Shown piece after piece: positions 41,117 to 49,875 of a stretch of 64,000 nucleotides of DNA. The stretch lies in assembly GCA_002501205.1 (NCBI GenBank), contig DLRW01000043.1, positions 91,291 to 155,290 on the forward strand, in the 5' to 3' direction. This DNA is from Flavobacteriales bacterium UBA7878 (GTDB lineage Bacteria; Bacteroidota; Bacteroidia; Flavobacteriales; Schleiferiaceae). How positions within the stretch are numbered: the stretch's first letter is position 1; every line of letters starts with the position of its first letter. The notes below the pieces were generated by a model. The model made no database searches. It saw nothing but the letters and a program-made list of their open reading frames with translations, and had not been told where the DNA came from. Both the position numbers and the translations under genes were made by a program.

Positions 41117-44100
41117 TCAGGCCATACCGGTTTGAAGCGTCTCTTCGATTTCGGTGTTCAGCTCCTCTCGAGGGGTTTCTACTAATTCGATCTTTTGCTC
41201 TTTATCCCATCCAAAACGAGCCATCACCCGGTCGAAGATGTAATACACCAAGGGCACTACAATCAGGGTTAAGAACATAGAACTGGTGAGGCCACCAATC
41301 AGCACCCAGGCCAATCCGTTTTTCCATTCGGCCCCGGCACCACTGGCCAAAGCAATAGGCAGCATACCAATTACCATCGCCAGGGTAGTCATCAAGATGG
41401 GGCGAATCCGCACCTGAGTAGCGCGAATCAGCGCATCGCGTACTTCCAGTCCACTTTCCTTCAATTGATTGGTAAAGTCAACCACCAGAATAGCATTCTT
41501 AGCCACCAAACCAATCAACATAATCATCCCCAAAATGGAGAATATACTTAAGGCATTGCCGCTTAAAGCCAAGGCTAAGAGGGCTCCAATCACCGCCAAG
41601 GGTAAGGAGAACATCACCACCAGTGGATAAGCGTAACTATTGTAAAGGGCTACCATAATCAGGTACACCAATACCAATGAGGTTAAAAGGGCCAGCAATA
41701 GGCTACCGAAGGCTTCCGCCTGATTTTCGAGATCACCTCCCATGCTGTAAGTCAATCCGGCGGGGAAGTCAATATTCGCTAATTGGTTCTGGATTTCCAC
41801 CCCCACGGTACCGACAGGTCGACCAATAACCTGAGCCGAAACCGTAATGGTAGGCACCTTATCACGACGATTAAGCTGAGCAGGCCCAGAGGCTTCAATA
41901 ACACTGGCAAATTGATCCAAGCGAATTTGATCGCCCTTAGTGTTCATCAGCACCAGGCTTTGGATATCTTCAATCCTTTGACGGTCAAATTCATCCAGAA
42001 GGATATTGATATCATATTCATTGTCACCATCGCGGTATTTGGATTCTTGCACCCCATTAAAGGCGGTACGCATGGTTCCTCCCACCAATTCGAGACTTAA
42101 ACCTAAACTTGCCATTTTATCACGGTCGATCTGCACTTGAATCTCAGGGTTCCCGTCTTTTAAGCTGCTTTCCACCTCGGCGGTACCTTGCACAGATTGC
42201 ACGATCTCCATCACCTTATCGGCATAGCTCTTCATTTGCTCCGCTTCGGATCCACTCAATACAATTTGGATGGGAGCCTGGGTTCCAGAACCTACCAAAG
42301 AGGCAGGGACGGCCTTAAACTTGGCTCCAGGGATATTCTCTTGCAAGGCAATTTGCAACTGGCGAGAGAAAATGGGTGCGGTAACCGTACGTTGATCAGC
42401 ATCGATCATCTTTACACTGAGTTCCGCTACATAAGGGGTATTGGTATTCCCGGATCGGCTGCCAGACTGTTGTCCAACTACAGTAGAGATTTCCTTTACT
42501 TCCGGGAATTGACTTACGAAGTATTCGGCCTTTTGACTGAGGAGGTTGGTTTGGTGCAAACTGGCCTTTTTGGGCAATTCAATTTGCATTAAGAACTCCC
42601 CACGGTCGCCGGCCGAAACGAATTCCGAACCAATAAAGCCTTTAGTTACCAGGGTAAAGGAGCCAATAAAGAGAGCAAAGGTGATGGCCAAAACCACCAG
42701 CTTATGTTGGAAAGACCATTTTAAGGCCTGAGTCATTCCCTCCTCAAAGCTCTTGAGCACTCCCTCGAACCAGCGAATAAAGTTCCCGATAAGGCCCTTG
42801 CTTTTTAAATTGGACAAACGCGAGAAACGTGAGGCCAATAATGGGATCAAGGTAAAGGCCACTAATAAACTCAGCAGGGTACTAATGGCAACGGTTAAGG
42901 AGAACTGACGGAGTAAGTTTCCGATGATACCGCCGGTTAAAGAGATCGGCACGAATACCGCCACAATTACCAGGGTAATGGAAATTACGGTTACTCCAAT
43001 TTCACGAATACCATCATAGGCCGCTTGGAAGGGGCTTTTACCCATTTCCATGTGGCGGTAAATATTTTCAATTACTACAATCGCATCATCTACCAGGATA
43101 CCAACTACCAAGGAGAGGGCTAAAAGGCTCATCAAATTGAGGGTAAAGCCCAAAAGCATCATCGCCGTGAAGGTGGCTATAATGGAAGCGGGTACTGATA
43201 CCATAACAATTACAGCATTCCGCAAGCTGTGCAGGAATAAAAGCATAACCAGGGCCACCAGAATTACAGCAAAGAAAAGGTCGTGAATAACCGCATCGGC
43301 CGCTTCGAGGGTAAAGTCGGAGCTGTCTTTGGCTATGGATATTTTAAGATTCTTATCGGCATAAGCCTCTTCCAAATCGGCAATAATTTCCTTGGTGGCG
43401 GCACTAACCTCTACGGTATTGGCATCCCCCTGTTTACGGATGTTAAGACCAATGGCATTTTCGCCGTTTACACGGGATAAAATTTCCGCTTCCTTCTCGG
43501 TGTCTTGCACTTCGGCAACATCTCCCAGTCGGATCACGGAGCCATTGGGCATGCTTCGTAATACCAGAGCCCGAATTTGATCCAGCGAATGGTATTTCCC
43601 GCTCAAGCGGATTAGGGTTTGCGTTTCGTCATCACTAATCTTACCGGTAGGGAAGTCCATATTGGCATTTTGCACAATCTGACTCAATTGCAGCAGGCTA
43701 ATGCCGTAGGTTTCCAGTTTATCGGCGTTGATATTGATGCGGATTTCACGCGCCTGACCACCAATTACATCTACCTGCGCTACTCCTTCAATTTTGGAGA
43801 GCTGAGGTTTTAGCTTTTGATCAATAAGGTCATAAAGCTCTGTTCCGGAGAGGTCGGCGGAAACGCCCAGGTTCATAATGGGTAAATCACCCAAATCGAA
43901 TTTACCTACCGATGGTTGTTGGGCATCATCGGGTAAGTCGTTAACCATGGCATTAATGTTCCTTTGGGCCTCTTGCATGGCTTGGTCTACATCTACATCT
44001 TGCTTTAGCTCGATGGTTACAATGGACACACTTTCCATGGAGGTAGAACTCAGCCTGTCCAAACCCTCGAGGGTCGAAACGGCATCTTCAATTTCTTTGG

Positions 44101-44290
44101 TTACCGAGTTCTCCACCTCAGTAGGCGAAGCCCCGGGATAGATGGTAGAAACGGTAAGAATAGGGGTGCTCATATCGGGCAGCAGCTCGTAGTTGAGCGC
44201 CTTATAACTAAAGGACCCGGCACCGATGAGTAGGGTAAATAGCACCACCACCAAAGTGGGGCGGAGTATGGAAGTTTTGGTAATCTTCAT
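41117..44290 (-). CDS. RND efflux permease, HAE1/AcrB type
   Basis: A 1057-residue inner-membrane transporter with the RND layout of 12 helices and two large periplasmic loops. The proton-relay Asp pair is in VGILVDDAIVVIENI and the Lys in GLVAKNAILVVDF. The N-terminus (ILRPTLVVVLFTLLIGAGSFSYKAL) and DMSTPILTVSTIYPGASPTEVENSVT are typical of the hydrophobe/amphiphile family. It works with the adaptor and TolC proteins encoded just upstream to expel drugs or other amphiphiles. It starts 14 bases after the adaptor gene stop. Confidence 0.96.
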   Translation of the reverse strand: MKITKTSILRPTLVVVLFTLLIGAGSFSYKALNYELLPDMSTPILTVSTIYPGASPTEVENSVTKEIEDAVSTLEGLDRLSSTSMESVSIVTIELKQDVDVDQAMQEAQRNINAMVNDLPDDAQQPSVGKFDLGDLPIMNLGVSADLSGTELYDLIDQKLKPQLSKIEGVAQVDVIGGQAREIRININADKLETYGISLLQLSQIVQNANMDFPTGKISDDETQTLIRLSGKYHSLDQIRALVLRSMPNGSVIRLGDVAEVQDTEKEAEILSRVNGENAIGLNIRKQGDANTVEVSAATKEIIADLEEAYADKNLKISIAKDSSDFTLEAADAVIHDLFFAVILVALVMLLFLHSLRNAVIVMVSVPASIIATFTAMMLLGFTLNLMSLLALSLVVGILVDDAIVVIENIYRHMEMGKSPFQAAYDGIREIGVTVISITLVIVAVFVPISLTGGIIGNLLRQFSLTVAISTLLSLLVAFTLIPLLASRFSRLSNLKSKGLIGNFIRWFEGVLKSFEEGMTQALKWSFQHKLVVLAITFALFIGSFTLVTKGFIGSEFVSAGDRGEFLMQIELPKKASLHQTNLLSQKAEYFVSQFPEVKEISTVVGQQSGSRSGNTNTPYVAELSVKMIDADQRTVTAPIFSRQLQIALQENIPGAKFKAVPASLVGSGTQAPIQIVLSGSEAEQMKSYADKVMEIVQSVQGTAEVESSLKDGNPEIQVQIDRDKMASLGLSLELVGGTMRTAFNGVQESKYRDGDNEYDINILLDEFDRQRIEDIQSLVLMNTKGDQIRLDQFASVIEASGPAQLNRRDKVPTITVSAQVIGRPVGTVGVEIQNQLANIDFPAGLTYSMGGDLENQAEAFGSLLLALLTSLVLVYLIMVALYNSYAYPLVVMFSLPLAVIGALLALALSGNALSIFSILGMIMLIGLVAKNAILVVDFTNQLKESGLEVRDALIRATQVRIRPILMTTLAMVIGMLPIALASGAGAEWKNGLAWVLIGGLTSSMFLTLIVVPLVYYIFDRVMARFGWDKEQKIELVETPREELNTEIEETLQTGMA

Positions 44291-44304
44291 GAGAAATTAG
44301 GCCT

Positions 44305-45360
44305 TTAGTGTAGCACTTTAACTTTAGTGCCGTCTGTCAAATTGATTTGACCGCTGGATACCACTTGATCCTGGCTGCTTAAACCACTGATGATCTCCAC
44401 CCAGGGACCATGACTGGCACCTACTTCAATATTTTTAAGCTCAGCTGTTTCGCCTTTCACCACAAAAACCTGAGGATTTTGCAGAGAACCGGCCAAAGCA
44501 TTACGGTCTAAGTATAAGGCCTCTTCTTTTTGCTTAAAGTGGAAGTGGGCCGTGGTGTACATACCAGGCTTTAATTTTTGGGCAGCTGAGTTCAGAAGTT
44601 CGATTTCCACATTATATTTCAAGGAAGCATCGGCTTTCACTGCGATGGCCGAAACAATGCCTTTAAAACTTTCACCTGCATAAAGGTTGCTGCTAATCTC
44701 AACGGTATCTCCTTTTTGGATGCGTAGGATATCGCGAGCGGTAAGTTTTACATTGAGTCGTAATTGTTGATCGTCAACAATCTCATAAAGCTTTGCGCCT
44801 CCCCCAATATAGGAGCCTTCCTGGATGAAATCATCATTGATGAAGCCACTAGCAGTTGCACGGATATAGGTATTGCTTAAGCGCTTTTGAGCCGATTTGT
44901 ACTGGGCCTCAGCGTTTTTAAGACCAATGCCAATATCTTCTAACTGACGTTGGGTAACTGCATTTTGCTCAGCCAATTTGGAGAAACGCTCTTGATCCGC
45001 TTTAAGCTTAAGATAGTTTGCTTCGGTGGCGGCAACTTCCGCTTCGAGCAGGTCATTTTCTACTTCGGCTAAAAGATCGCCTTTGCTTACGGTGCTTCCT
45101 TTTTTACGTAGCACGCGAGTTACCCGACCTTGAGTTTCGGAAATCACCATAAGGTCTGTTACCGGCTCCAATTGGCCATCGGCAGTGGTTTCTTCTTCCA
45201 AAACTTTGCGACTAGCCTTGGTGGTTTCTACCGGAATAGCATCGCTGCTGATTTCAGAGAGTTTAGCGTTTTCGGCCATTTCCACCTTATTGTTGTAGAG
45301 TTGGAAAGCCATCAGGGCCAGGATGGCCACTCCGCTTAAGATTAAAAGAGCTTTTTTCAT
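44305..45360 (-). CDS. RND efflux periplasmic adaptor (membrane fusion protein)
   Basis: A 351-residue protein with an N-terminal anchor (ALLILSGVAILALMAFQLY), a split lipoyl/biotinyl-like domain (VISETQGRVTRVLRKKGSTVSKGDLLAEVEN and ASGFINDDFIQEGSYIGGGAKLYEI), an alpha-hairpin between them and beta-barrel/membrane-proximal domains. It bridges the RND pump and TolC in the periplasm. It lies 11 bases from tolC and 14 from the pump gene in one minus-strand operon. Confidence 0.95.
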   Translation of the reverse strand: MKKALLILSGVAILALMAFQLYNNKVEMAENAKLSEISSDAIPVETTKASRKVLEEETTADGQLEPVTDLMVISETQGRVTRVLRKKGSTVSKGDLLAEVENDLLEAEVAATEANYLKLKADQERFSKLAEQNAVTQRQLEDIGIGLKNAEAQYKSAQKRLSNTYIRATASGFINDDFIQEGSYIGGGAKLYEIVDDQQLRLNVKLTARDILRIQKGDTVEISSNLYAGESFKGIVSAIAVKADASLKYNVEIELLNSAAQKLKPGMYTTAHFHFKQKEEALYLDRNALAGSLQNPQVFVVKGETAELKNIEVGASHGPWVEIISGLSSQDQVVSSGQINLTDGTKVKVLH

Positions 45361-45371
45361 GATCGAATTAT

Positions 45372-46727
45372 TTAGGTGTTTTGAAGTATTTGTTGAATGC
45401 GTCCCAGGGATTTAAGCAGATCGAGTTCCGAACGCTTGAATTTGAGAACCTCGTTGTAGTAATTGGTTTGGGCAGAGCGGAAGGCCTGCTCGGCATCCAG
45501 TAATTCGGTAAGGCCGATTACTTCCTCCTGATACATTTGCTGGGATTGCTCGTATACCTTGCGGGCCAATTCTTTATTGTCGGCTTGGGCAGATACCGAA
45601 GCAAAGCTGTATTGCAATTGCTTGCGGGCATTTTCAGTTTGCAGGTCCAGCTGACTGCTGGCATAATCTTTTTGCAGTTGGAGCTTGTCGATCTGTAATT
45701 TATTCTGTTGAATTTTATGGTGTTTGGTACCGCCATCGAAAATGGGAACTTGCAGCTGTACACCAATGACCGTTTGTTGGAACCAGGGTTGGTTGCCATC
45801 AAAGAAATTGAACTCATTGCGTTGGGCTTGCCAGCTTTGCTGACCAAAAAGGGCCAGAGTAGGATAATAGCCAGCGCGGGTAACTTCGAGATTTCGGAGA
45901 TTAAGCTTTTTCTGTTTTTCCAGTATTTTAAGCTCAATAGGGCTTTGGCTTTCGTAACTGGCCAGGCTTAAGCTGAGATCCTCCAAGTCTAAGGGTTCCT
46001 CCAGACTGAGCTCAGCGGTGATAGGTAAACCCATTAAGAGCTTGAGGTAGTTCACTTGCTGATCGCGTACCGCTCGCAGTGATTGCAATTGGGTAGCCAG
46101 ATTGGTTTTTTGCACGGTGATCCGATCCAATTCATTAGCGGTGATCATCTCATTTTGATAGCGGGCCAACATCACCTTGCTCATCTTATCGAGGGTAAGA
46201 AGGTTACTGTCTAAAGAGCGAATCTGGGCTTCAATTTCCAAAGATTGATAATAGGCGCTGGCTACTTGATAAATTAGATCTTCTTCGGATTTAATTTTGA
46301 GCAAGGCATAGAGTTCACGGCTGTCTTTAGCTGCTTTTAAACCACTAAACAGCTCTTGACTGTAAAGTAATTGCGAGGCTTTAATAGTTCCGCTGGTATT
46401 GTAGGTGGTACCAAATTGAACCGGAATTTGGGTGCCGGGCATGCCTACAATTTCACCTGGCAAGAGCTGGGTGGGTAGATTCGGAAAACCTTGAAACTGA
46501 CCTTCGGCCTCAATTTGAGGTAGGCCGGAACTGCGAATTTCTTTGATTTGATATTCGGAGATTTCCTGGTCATAGGTGGCTTGTTGCACCTCGGCATTAT
46601 GCTCCAGCGCAAATTGCAAAGCTTGCTGCAGGCTTAGGCTTTCCTTGGCTGCCTGGGCTGAAGTGGCAGCGGGCATTAGCATGAGCCCGAATCCAAGAAT
46701 AAAGAGCCGGACTGGCTTGATTTTCAT
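45372..46727 (-). CDS. TolC-family outer-membrane channel protein
   Basis: A 451-residue protein with a signal peptide ending PAATSAQA and two TolC (OEP) repeats. Each is recognisable by long helical stretches (LSLQQALQFALEHNAEVQQA; ELARKVYEQSQQMYQEEVIGLTELLDAEQAFRSAQTNYYNEVLKFKRSELDLLKSLG). It forms the outer-membrane exit duct of the tripartite pump. A candidate repressor site lies 35 bases upstream of its ATG, separate from the one before the regulator gene, so it may have its own promoter. Confidence 0.95.
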   Translation of the reverse strand: MKIKPVRLFILGFGLMLMPAATSAQAAKESLSLQQALQFALEHNAEVQQATYDQEISEYQIKEIRSSGLPQIEAEGQFQGFPNLPTQLLPGEIVGMPGTQIPVQFGTTYNTSGTIKASQLLYSQELFSGLKAAKDSRELYALLKIKSEEDLIYQVASAYYQSLEIEAQIRSLDSNLLTLDKMSKVMLARYQNEMITANELDRITVQKTNLATQLQSLRAVRDQQVNYLKLLMGLPITAELSLEEPLDLEDLSLSLASYESQSPIELKILEKQKKLNLRNLEVTRAGYYPTLALFGQQSWQAQRNEFNFFDGNQPWFQQTVIGVQLQVPIFDGGTKHHKIQQNKLQIDKLQLQKDYASSQLDLQTENARKQLQYSFASVSAQADNKELARKVYEQSQQMYQEEVIGLTELLDAEQAFRSAQTNYYNEVLKFKRSELDLLKSLGRIQQILQNT

Positions 46728-46761
46728 AACACTTAGTTTTAGTTTATTCAGTAAAAACCAA

Positions 46762-46785
46762 TTAGTTCAGGAAAAAAAGAACTAA
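46762..46785 (-). promoter_or_regulatory. Candidate GbsR operator before tolC
   Basis: TTAGTTC (46762-46768), a 10-base A-rich spacer, then GAACTAA (46779-46785) form a perfect 7-10-7 inverted repeat. The same architecture with one symmetrical substitution recurs before the regulator gene (47306-47329), which strongly suggests a shared repressor site. Confidence 0.7.
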
Positions 46786-46799
46786 AAGGAGAAAATTTT

Positions 46800-47273
46800 T
46801 TAGTCCTTAGATTTTTCCCATTCTAAATAGAGTTCGGGTAGGTGTTGATTCATAAAGCGCATAAAGCTGATCGCTTCGCGAAGATTTTCATTAAACTCGG
46901 GTGTTTCTTTTGTGCGATTTTCCAAAACTTCTTCCAAAATGGCCGAAACCTGGGTAATTCTTTCAAAGGCGGTTTTGGCTTCTTCACGCCAGGAAACCAG
47001 GCGGTTTTTAAAATAGCGTTTGCGATCACCAGGCTGAGTGATATACTCAATCCTATTCATGGTGAGCAGCATATTGAGCGCATTACTGGTAGCACTTTTA
47101 CTGAGGTTTAAGGTCTCCCGGATGCTATCAAAACTCAAAGCCAGTTCGGGAGAAACCATCAGTAAACCTAAGATCCGAGAAGGTGCAGGGGGAATCCCGC
47201 TTTTCTCATGACTTACACCCAGTCGCTCAATTAATTCGCGTTGCTTACTGCTTAATTCTACTTTATTCATCAT
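46800..47273 (-). CDS. GbsR/MarR-family transcriptional repressor of the efflux operon
   Basis: A 157-residue winged-HTH protein. FDSIRETLNLSKSATSNALNMLLTMNRIEYITQPGDRKRYFKN is the GbsR-type HTH and wing, followed by a long dimerisation helix region. The GIPPAPSRILGLLMVS segment is characteristic of GbsR. It starts at one of two ATGs (47273 or 47270); a TTG at 47279 is less likely. It is the first gene of the minus-strand efflux operon. A near-perfect promoter overlapping one copy of a repeated palindrome lies upstream, and a second copy precedes tolC, so it probably represses both itself and the pump genes. Confidence 0.9.
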   Translation of the reverse strand: MMNKVELSSKQRELIERLGVSHEKSGIPPAPSRILGLLMVSPELALSFDSIRETLNLSKSATSNALNMLLTMNRIEYITQPGDRKRYFKNRLVSWREEAKTAFERITQVSAILEEVLENRTKETPEFNENLREAISFMRFMNQHLPELYLEWEKSKD

Positions 47274-47287
47274 CTTCAATGATGGGA

Positions 47288-47329
47288 CAAAGGTAATTGG
47301 TTTTTTTGGTTCTCAAAGAAAAGAACCAA
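47288..47329 (-). promoter_or_regulatory. Promoter and overlapping operator of the GbsR-type regulator gene
   Basis: On the minus strand TTTG (47317-47314), an 18-base spacer and TACCTTTG (47295-47288) match the Bacteroidota -33/-7 consensus, with the -7 ending 14 bases before the ATG at 47273. TTGGTTC (47306-47312) and GAACCAA (47323-47329) form a perfect 7-10-7 inverted repeat that embraces the -33 box, so a bound dimer would block RNA polymerase. Confidence 0.75.
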
Positions 47330-47384
47330 TAAATTTTGTTGAAAGGGGCAAAGCTTTAAAGCCGCCCCTTTCAAAATGCAGTGT

Positions 47385-48692
47385 TTAATACAAATTAGCT
47401 TTCACCTCATAACCATTGATCAAGATGTGGTAAGCTTCCTCTTTTTTATAAATCGGACTTTTTTGGCTTAGATTGATCAAAGTGTTGTTGCCGTTTTTCA
47501 TCACCTTACTATCTACGGCTTCAGTAGGAAAGTCAACTTTTCCATACTGCAAAGAGGCGGTAAGATCAAATATGGCGGCTTCCGTATTGATGGCCACTTT
47601 TAGGTATTTACCATTGATGCTAATTTCTCCACCCGGACCTTGAAGCTTGGCAATATTTAAGTCGCATTCATAACCTTCCAAATGGTAGTTTTTCTCCAGC
47701 TTGCCAATATTGTGTTGACTGTACTTACTATTGCCGGCATTAAAATCTACTACCGAACCAACATTCACTTTATCCTCGTAAGATTCTCCAACCGTAATGA
47801 TATCTGCTTTTTCAAATTCATAGCGACTGTATTTCGAATTGCTTAAGGTTACGGTCTTAACCTCTCGAATGGCAAAACGACTTTCGTAGGTGTTAACTTT
47901 CAAATCTTGCATGCGGTCAGTTTTTACGTGACTGTACTTCAAGTTTCCTTCCAGGCGATCAATTTTAAGGGCTTCAATTTCACTTTCGTAGCACTCTATT
48001 TTTAGTTTCCCAATTTCGGTGGCTTGCAGGTTACTGTACTTAATGTTTAGAATGAGTTTACCGATGCGCTTAGCCTGTATATCATTTTCATAAAGGTTAA
48101 TCGATCCTTTATCCAGATTTTGAATGCTGGCTTTTCCATAACGCAGGGTGAGTTCTCCCTTATGGATATTATTCACCGCAAAACGACCGCTGTACTGTTC
48201 CAGCGTAAACAGGTTTACATCCCCATTAATGCGGAGGTCGCGGTAGGAGTGTTTAATTTTAAGCTTACCCTGAGCTGGCATTTTGATATGATACTGAAAC
48301 TGTACTTCCTCTCGAGAGAAGGTAGTATTGACAATGATAAAGTCTTCCCAACCGATTTTCACTTTACTGGGCATACAGTGATAGGTATTGATATACACAG
48401 AATTCCCAGATTTGCTTACACCGTCACTTACCTTTTGCTGAAAGGTTTTTAGAAATTCCTGGATTTTATCCTCATGCTCCTTCCCGCGAAAGCGAAATAC
48501 CGCTTCTACTTCAATACGGGGCTCATCCCAAACATCAATAATGACGTCGGTATTACTGGCGTCAATTTCAATGTCGGAATCTACGGCCACGTCAATTTTA
48601 ACGTGGGCCGTTTTTTCAATTTTAATGGCCTCCTTGGCCAAAAGCGGACCCAGGCAAAGGCTAAGGGCCAGACTATAAATTAATGTTTTCAT
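47385..48692 (-). CDS. Exported DUF4097-like adhesin-type beta-solenoid protein
   Basis: A 435-residue protein; the ATG at 48692 gives a signal peptide (MKTLIYSLALSLCLGPLLA), whereas the ATG at 48761 lies inside the upstream gene. The first 150 residues resemble DUF4097 (IDASNTDVIIDVWDEPRIEVEAVF). Residues about 160-400 form a ladder of roughly 20-residue strands alternating between a KYS/RYG type and a YES/YEN/YEC type (NIKYSNLQA, IECYESEIEA, NLKYSHVKT, VNTYESRFA). This predicts a right-handed beta-solenoid with stacked tyrosines. It overlaps the anti-sigma-like gene by 20 bases and is the last gene of the sigma-factor operon. Confidence 0.8.
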   Translation of the reverse strand: MKTLIYSLALSLCLGPLLAKEAIKIEKTAHVKIDVAVDSDIEIDASNTDVIIDVWDEPRIEVEAVFRFRGKEHEDKIQEFLKTFQQKVSDGVSKSGNSVYINTYHCMPSKVKIGWEDFIIVNTTFSREEVQFQYHIKMPAQGKLKIKHSYRDLRINGDVNLFTLEQYSGRFAVNNIHKGELTLRYGKASIQNLDKGSINLYENDIQAKRIGKLILNIKYSNLQATEIGKLKIECYESEIEALKIDRLEGNLKYSHVKTDRMQDLKVNTYESRFAIREVKTVTLSNSKYSRYEFEKADIITVGESYEDKVNVGSVVDFNAGNSKYSQHNIGKLEKNYHLEGYECDLNIAKLQGPGGEISINGKYLKVAINTEAAIFDLTASLQYGKVDFPTEAVDSKVMKNGNNTLINLSQKSPIYKKEEAYHILINGYEVKANLY

Positions 48693-49188
48693 TTTGTACT
48701 TGTTTTTGGTTTCGTTCCAGTTCCATTTGAATGCGTTGTAAGAGACGCAGTCTTTTTTCATAATTGTCGATGAGAACCGTAATCAGTTCTTCTCGAGGCA
48801 CTAACTCATCGATATCGTCTCGATAGCGTTGATTGATTTTTTCCAGTTCGGCTAATTCCTCAAAAACCCATTCGTACTCTGGCTTTTGCCGAAGTTGATC
48901 CAGATCTAAATGCGACTCAATCATTTTCAAATCGGCCTGATAGCCCTCTTCTTGCTTCAAGAAGCTTTGGGGCAAGAGGCTTTCGGGTTCGGGCGGCAAT
49001 TGTTTTTCTGGATAGAACCACCAAATGCTGGCACCTAAGATGAAGGCAGCGGCAATAGTCCAGGGTCTAAAGTTTCGGGCTTTCGATTTTTCGGGAATGG
49101 ACTTTTTCAATTCAGTCCATATTCCTTCCGGGGCTTCCGCCTGATCGAATTCAGTGCGGTGCTCCTTCATCCAATCATCGAGTTTCAT
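48673..49188 (-). CDS. Anti-sigma-factor-like single-pass membrane protein
   Basis: A 171-residue protein with a short cytoplasmic N-terminus (KLDDWMKEHRTEFDQAEAPEGIWTEL, which resembles the cytoplasmic part of Bacteroidota anti-sigma factors), one membrane helix (WTIAAAFILGASIWWFY) and a periplasmic helical domain. The usual zinc His-x3-Cys-x2-Cys motif is absent. It overlaps the sigma factor gene by 14 bases and so probably controls that sigma factor, but it could be a non-inhibitory companion. Confidence 0.8.
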   Translation of the reverse strand: MKLDDWMKEHRTEFDQAEAPEGIWTELKKSIPEKSKARNFRPWTIAAAFILGASIWWFYPEKQLPPEPESLLPQSFLKQEEGYQADLKMIESHLDLDQLRQKPEYEWVFEELAELEKINQRYRDDIDELVPREELITVLIDNYEKRLRLLQRIQMELERNQKQVQNENINL

Positions 49189-49723
49189 AAGCCGATTTTA
49201 AATGATTTTGAAGCAAATTTTTTGCGTAACGCAGCTGGGTCTTGGAGTTGGATAAACTCGTATTCAGCTCTTTGGCAATCTCTGCATGACTGTATTCCTC
49301 GAGGTAATACAATTGAAAGATTAAGCGGCATCCGGCTGGCAATTGCATGATGGCGGCATTGATTCGACTAAAAGGCAAATCGGGCATTTCCAATTCTTCA
49401 TGGCTGGATTCGAAGTCGGGAACTTCTTCCAAGGAGATGAAGGGTTTTAAGTCCTGCCGCAAATGGGCCAAGGCCTTATTAATGGCGATGCGCTTTAACC
49501 AGCCACCAAAGGCTAGCTCGTTTTCGAGCGAATCAATCTTTTCGAAGGCCTGGATAAAGCTGTCCTGCAAAAGGTCTCTTGCAATATCCTCCCGCGGAAT
49601 AATGCGCAGTATACTGTTGTAGGTGGCCCGGGAAAAGTTTTGGTACAGCTGAAAGCCGGCCAGTTGATTTCCCTTGCGCATTTGGCGGATAGTCTTCTTG
49701 AGGTCGATGCTCATTAGGGGCAT
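49175..49723 (-). CDS. ECF-type RNA polymerase sigma-70 factor
   Basis: A 182-residue sigma factor with region 2 (QLYQNFSRATYNSILRIIPREDIARDLLQDSFIQAFEKID, then FGGWLKRIAINKALAHLRQ) and region 4 (PAGCRLIFQLYYLEEYSHAEIAKELNTSLSNSKTQLRYAKNLLQ), the usual extracytoplasmic-function layout. Two ATGs (49723, 49714) are possible starts. It heads the operon with the anti-sigma-like and beta-solenoid genes, which may be its targets. The 152-base leader to 49875 carries no strong -7 element. Confidence 0.92.
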   Translation of the reverse strand: MPLMSIDLKKTIRQMRKGNQLAGFQLYQNFSRATYNSILRIIPREDIARDLLQDSFIQAFEKIDSLENELAFGGWLKRIAINKALAHLRQDLKPFISLEEVPDFESSHEELEMPDLPFSRINAAIMQLPAGCRLIFQLYYLEEYSHAEIAKELNTSLSNSKTQLRYAKNLLQNHLKSAYETR

Positions 49724-49817
49724 TTACACCCTTAGGATGCGGATGATTTCCAAAGGTTGTAAAAAGGAGGGAATTTTTTTAGCCTATGAGCTGGCCAAAG
49801 CCTTTTAGGTGGGAAAT

Positions 49818-49850
49818 AAAAAACCCCGTCTCGGAAAAACCAAGACGGGG
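49818..49850 (-). terminator. Intrinsic terminator after the glycan-binding repeat gene
   Basis: CCCCGTCT (49824-49831) pairs perfectly with AGACGGGG (49843-49850) around an 11-base loop. The six A residues at 49818-49823 give a T-run on the minus strand, ending the gene whose stop is at 49876. Confidence 0.85.
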
Positions 49851-49875
49851 CTACCAAATGTAACCTACTAATGAA

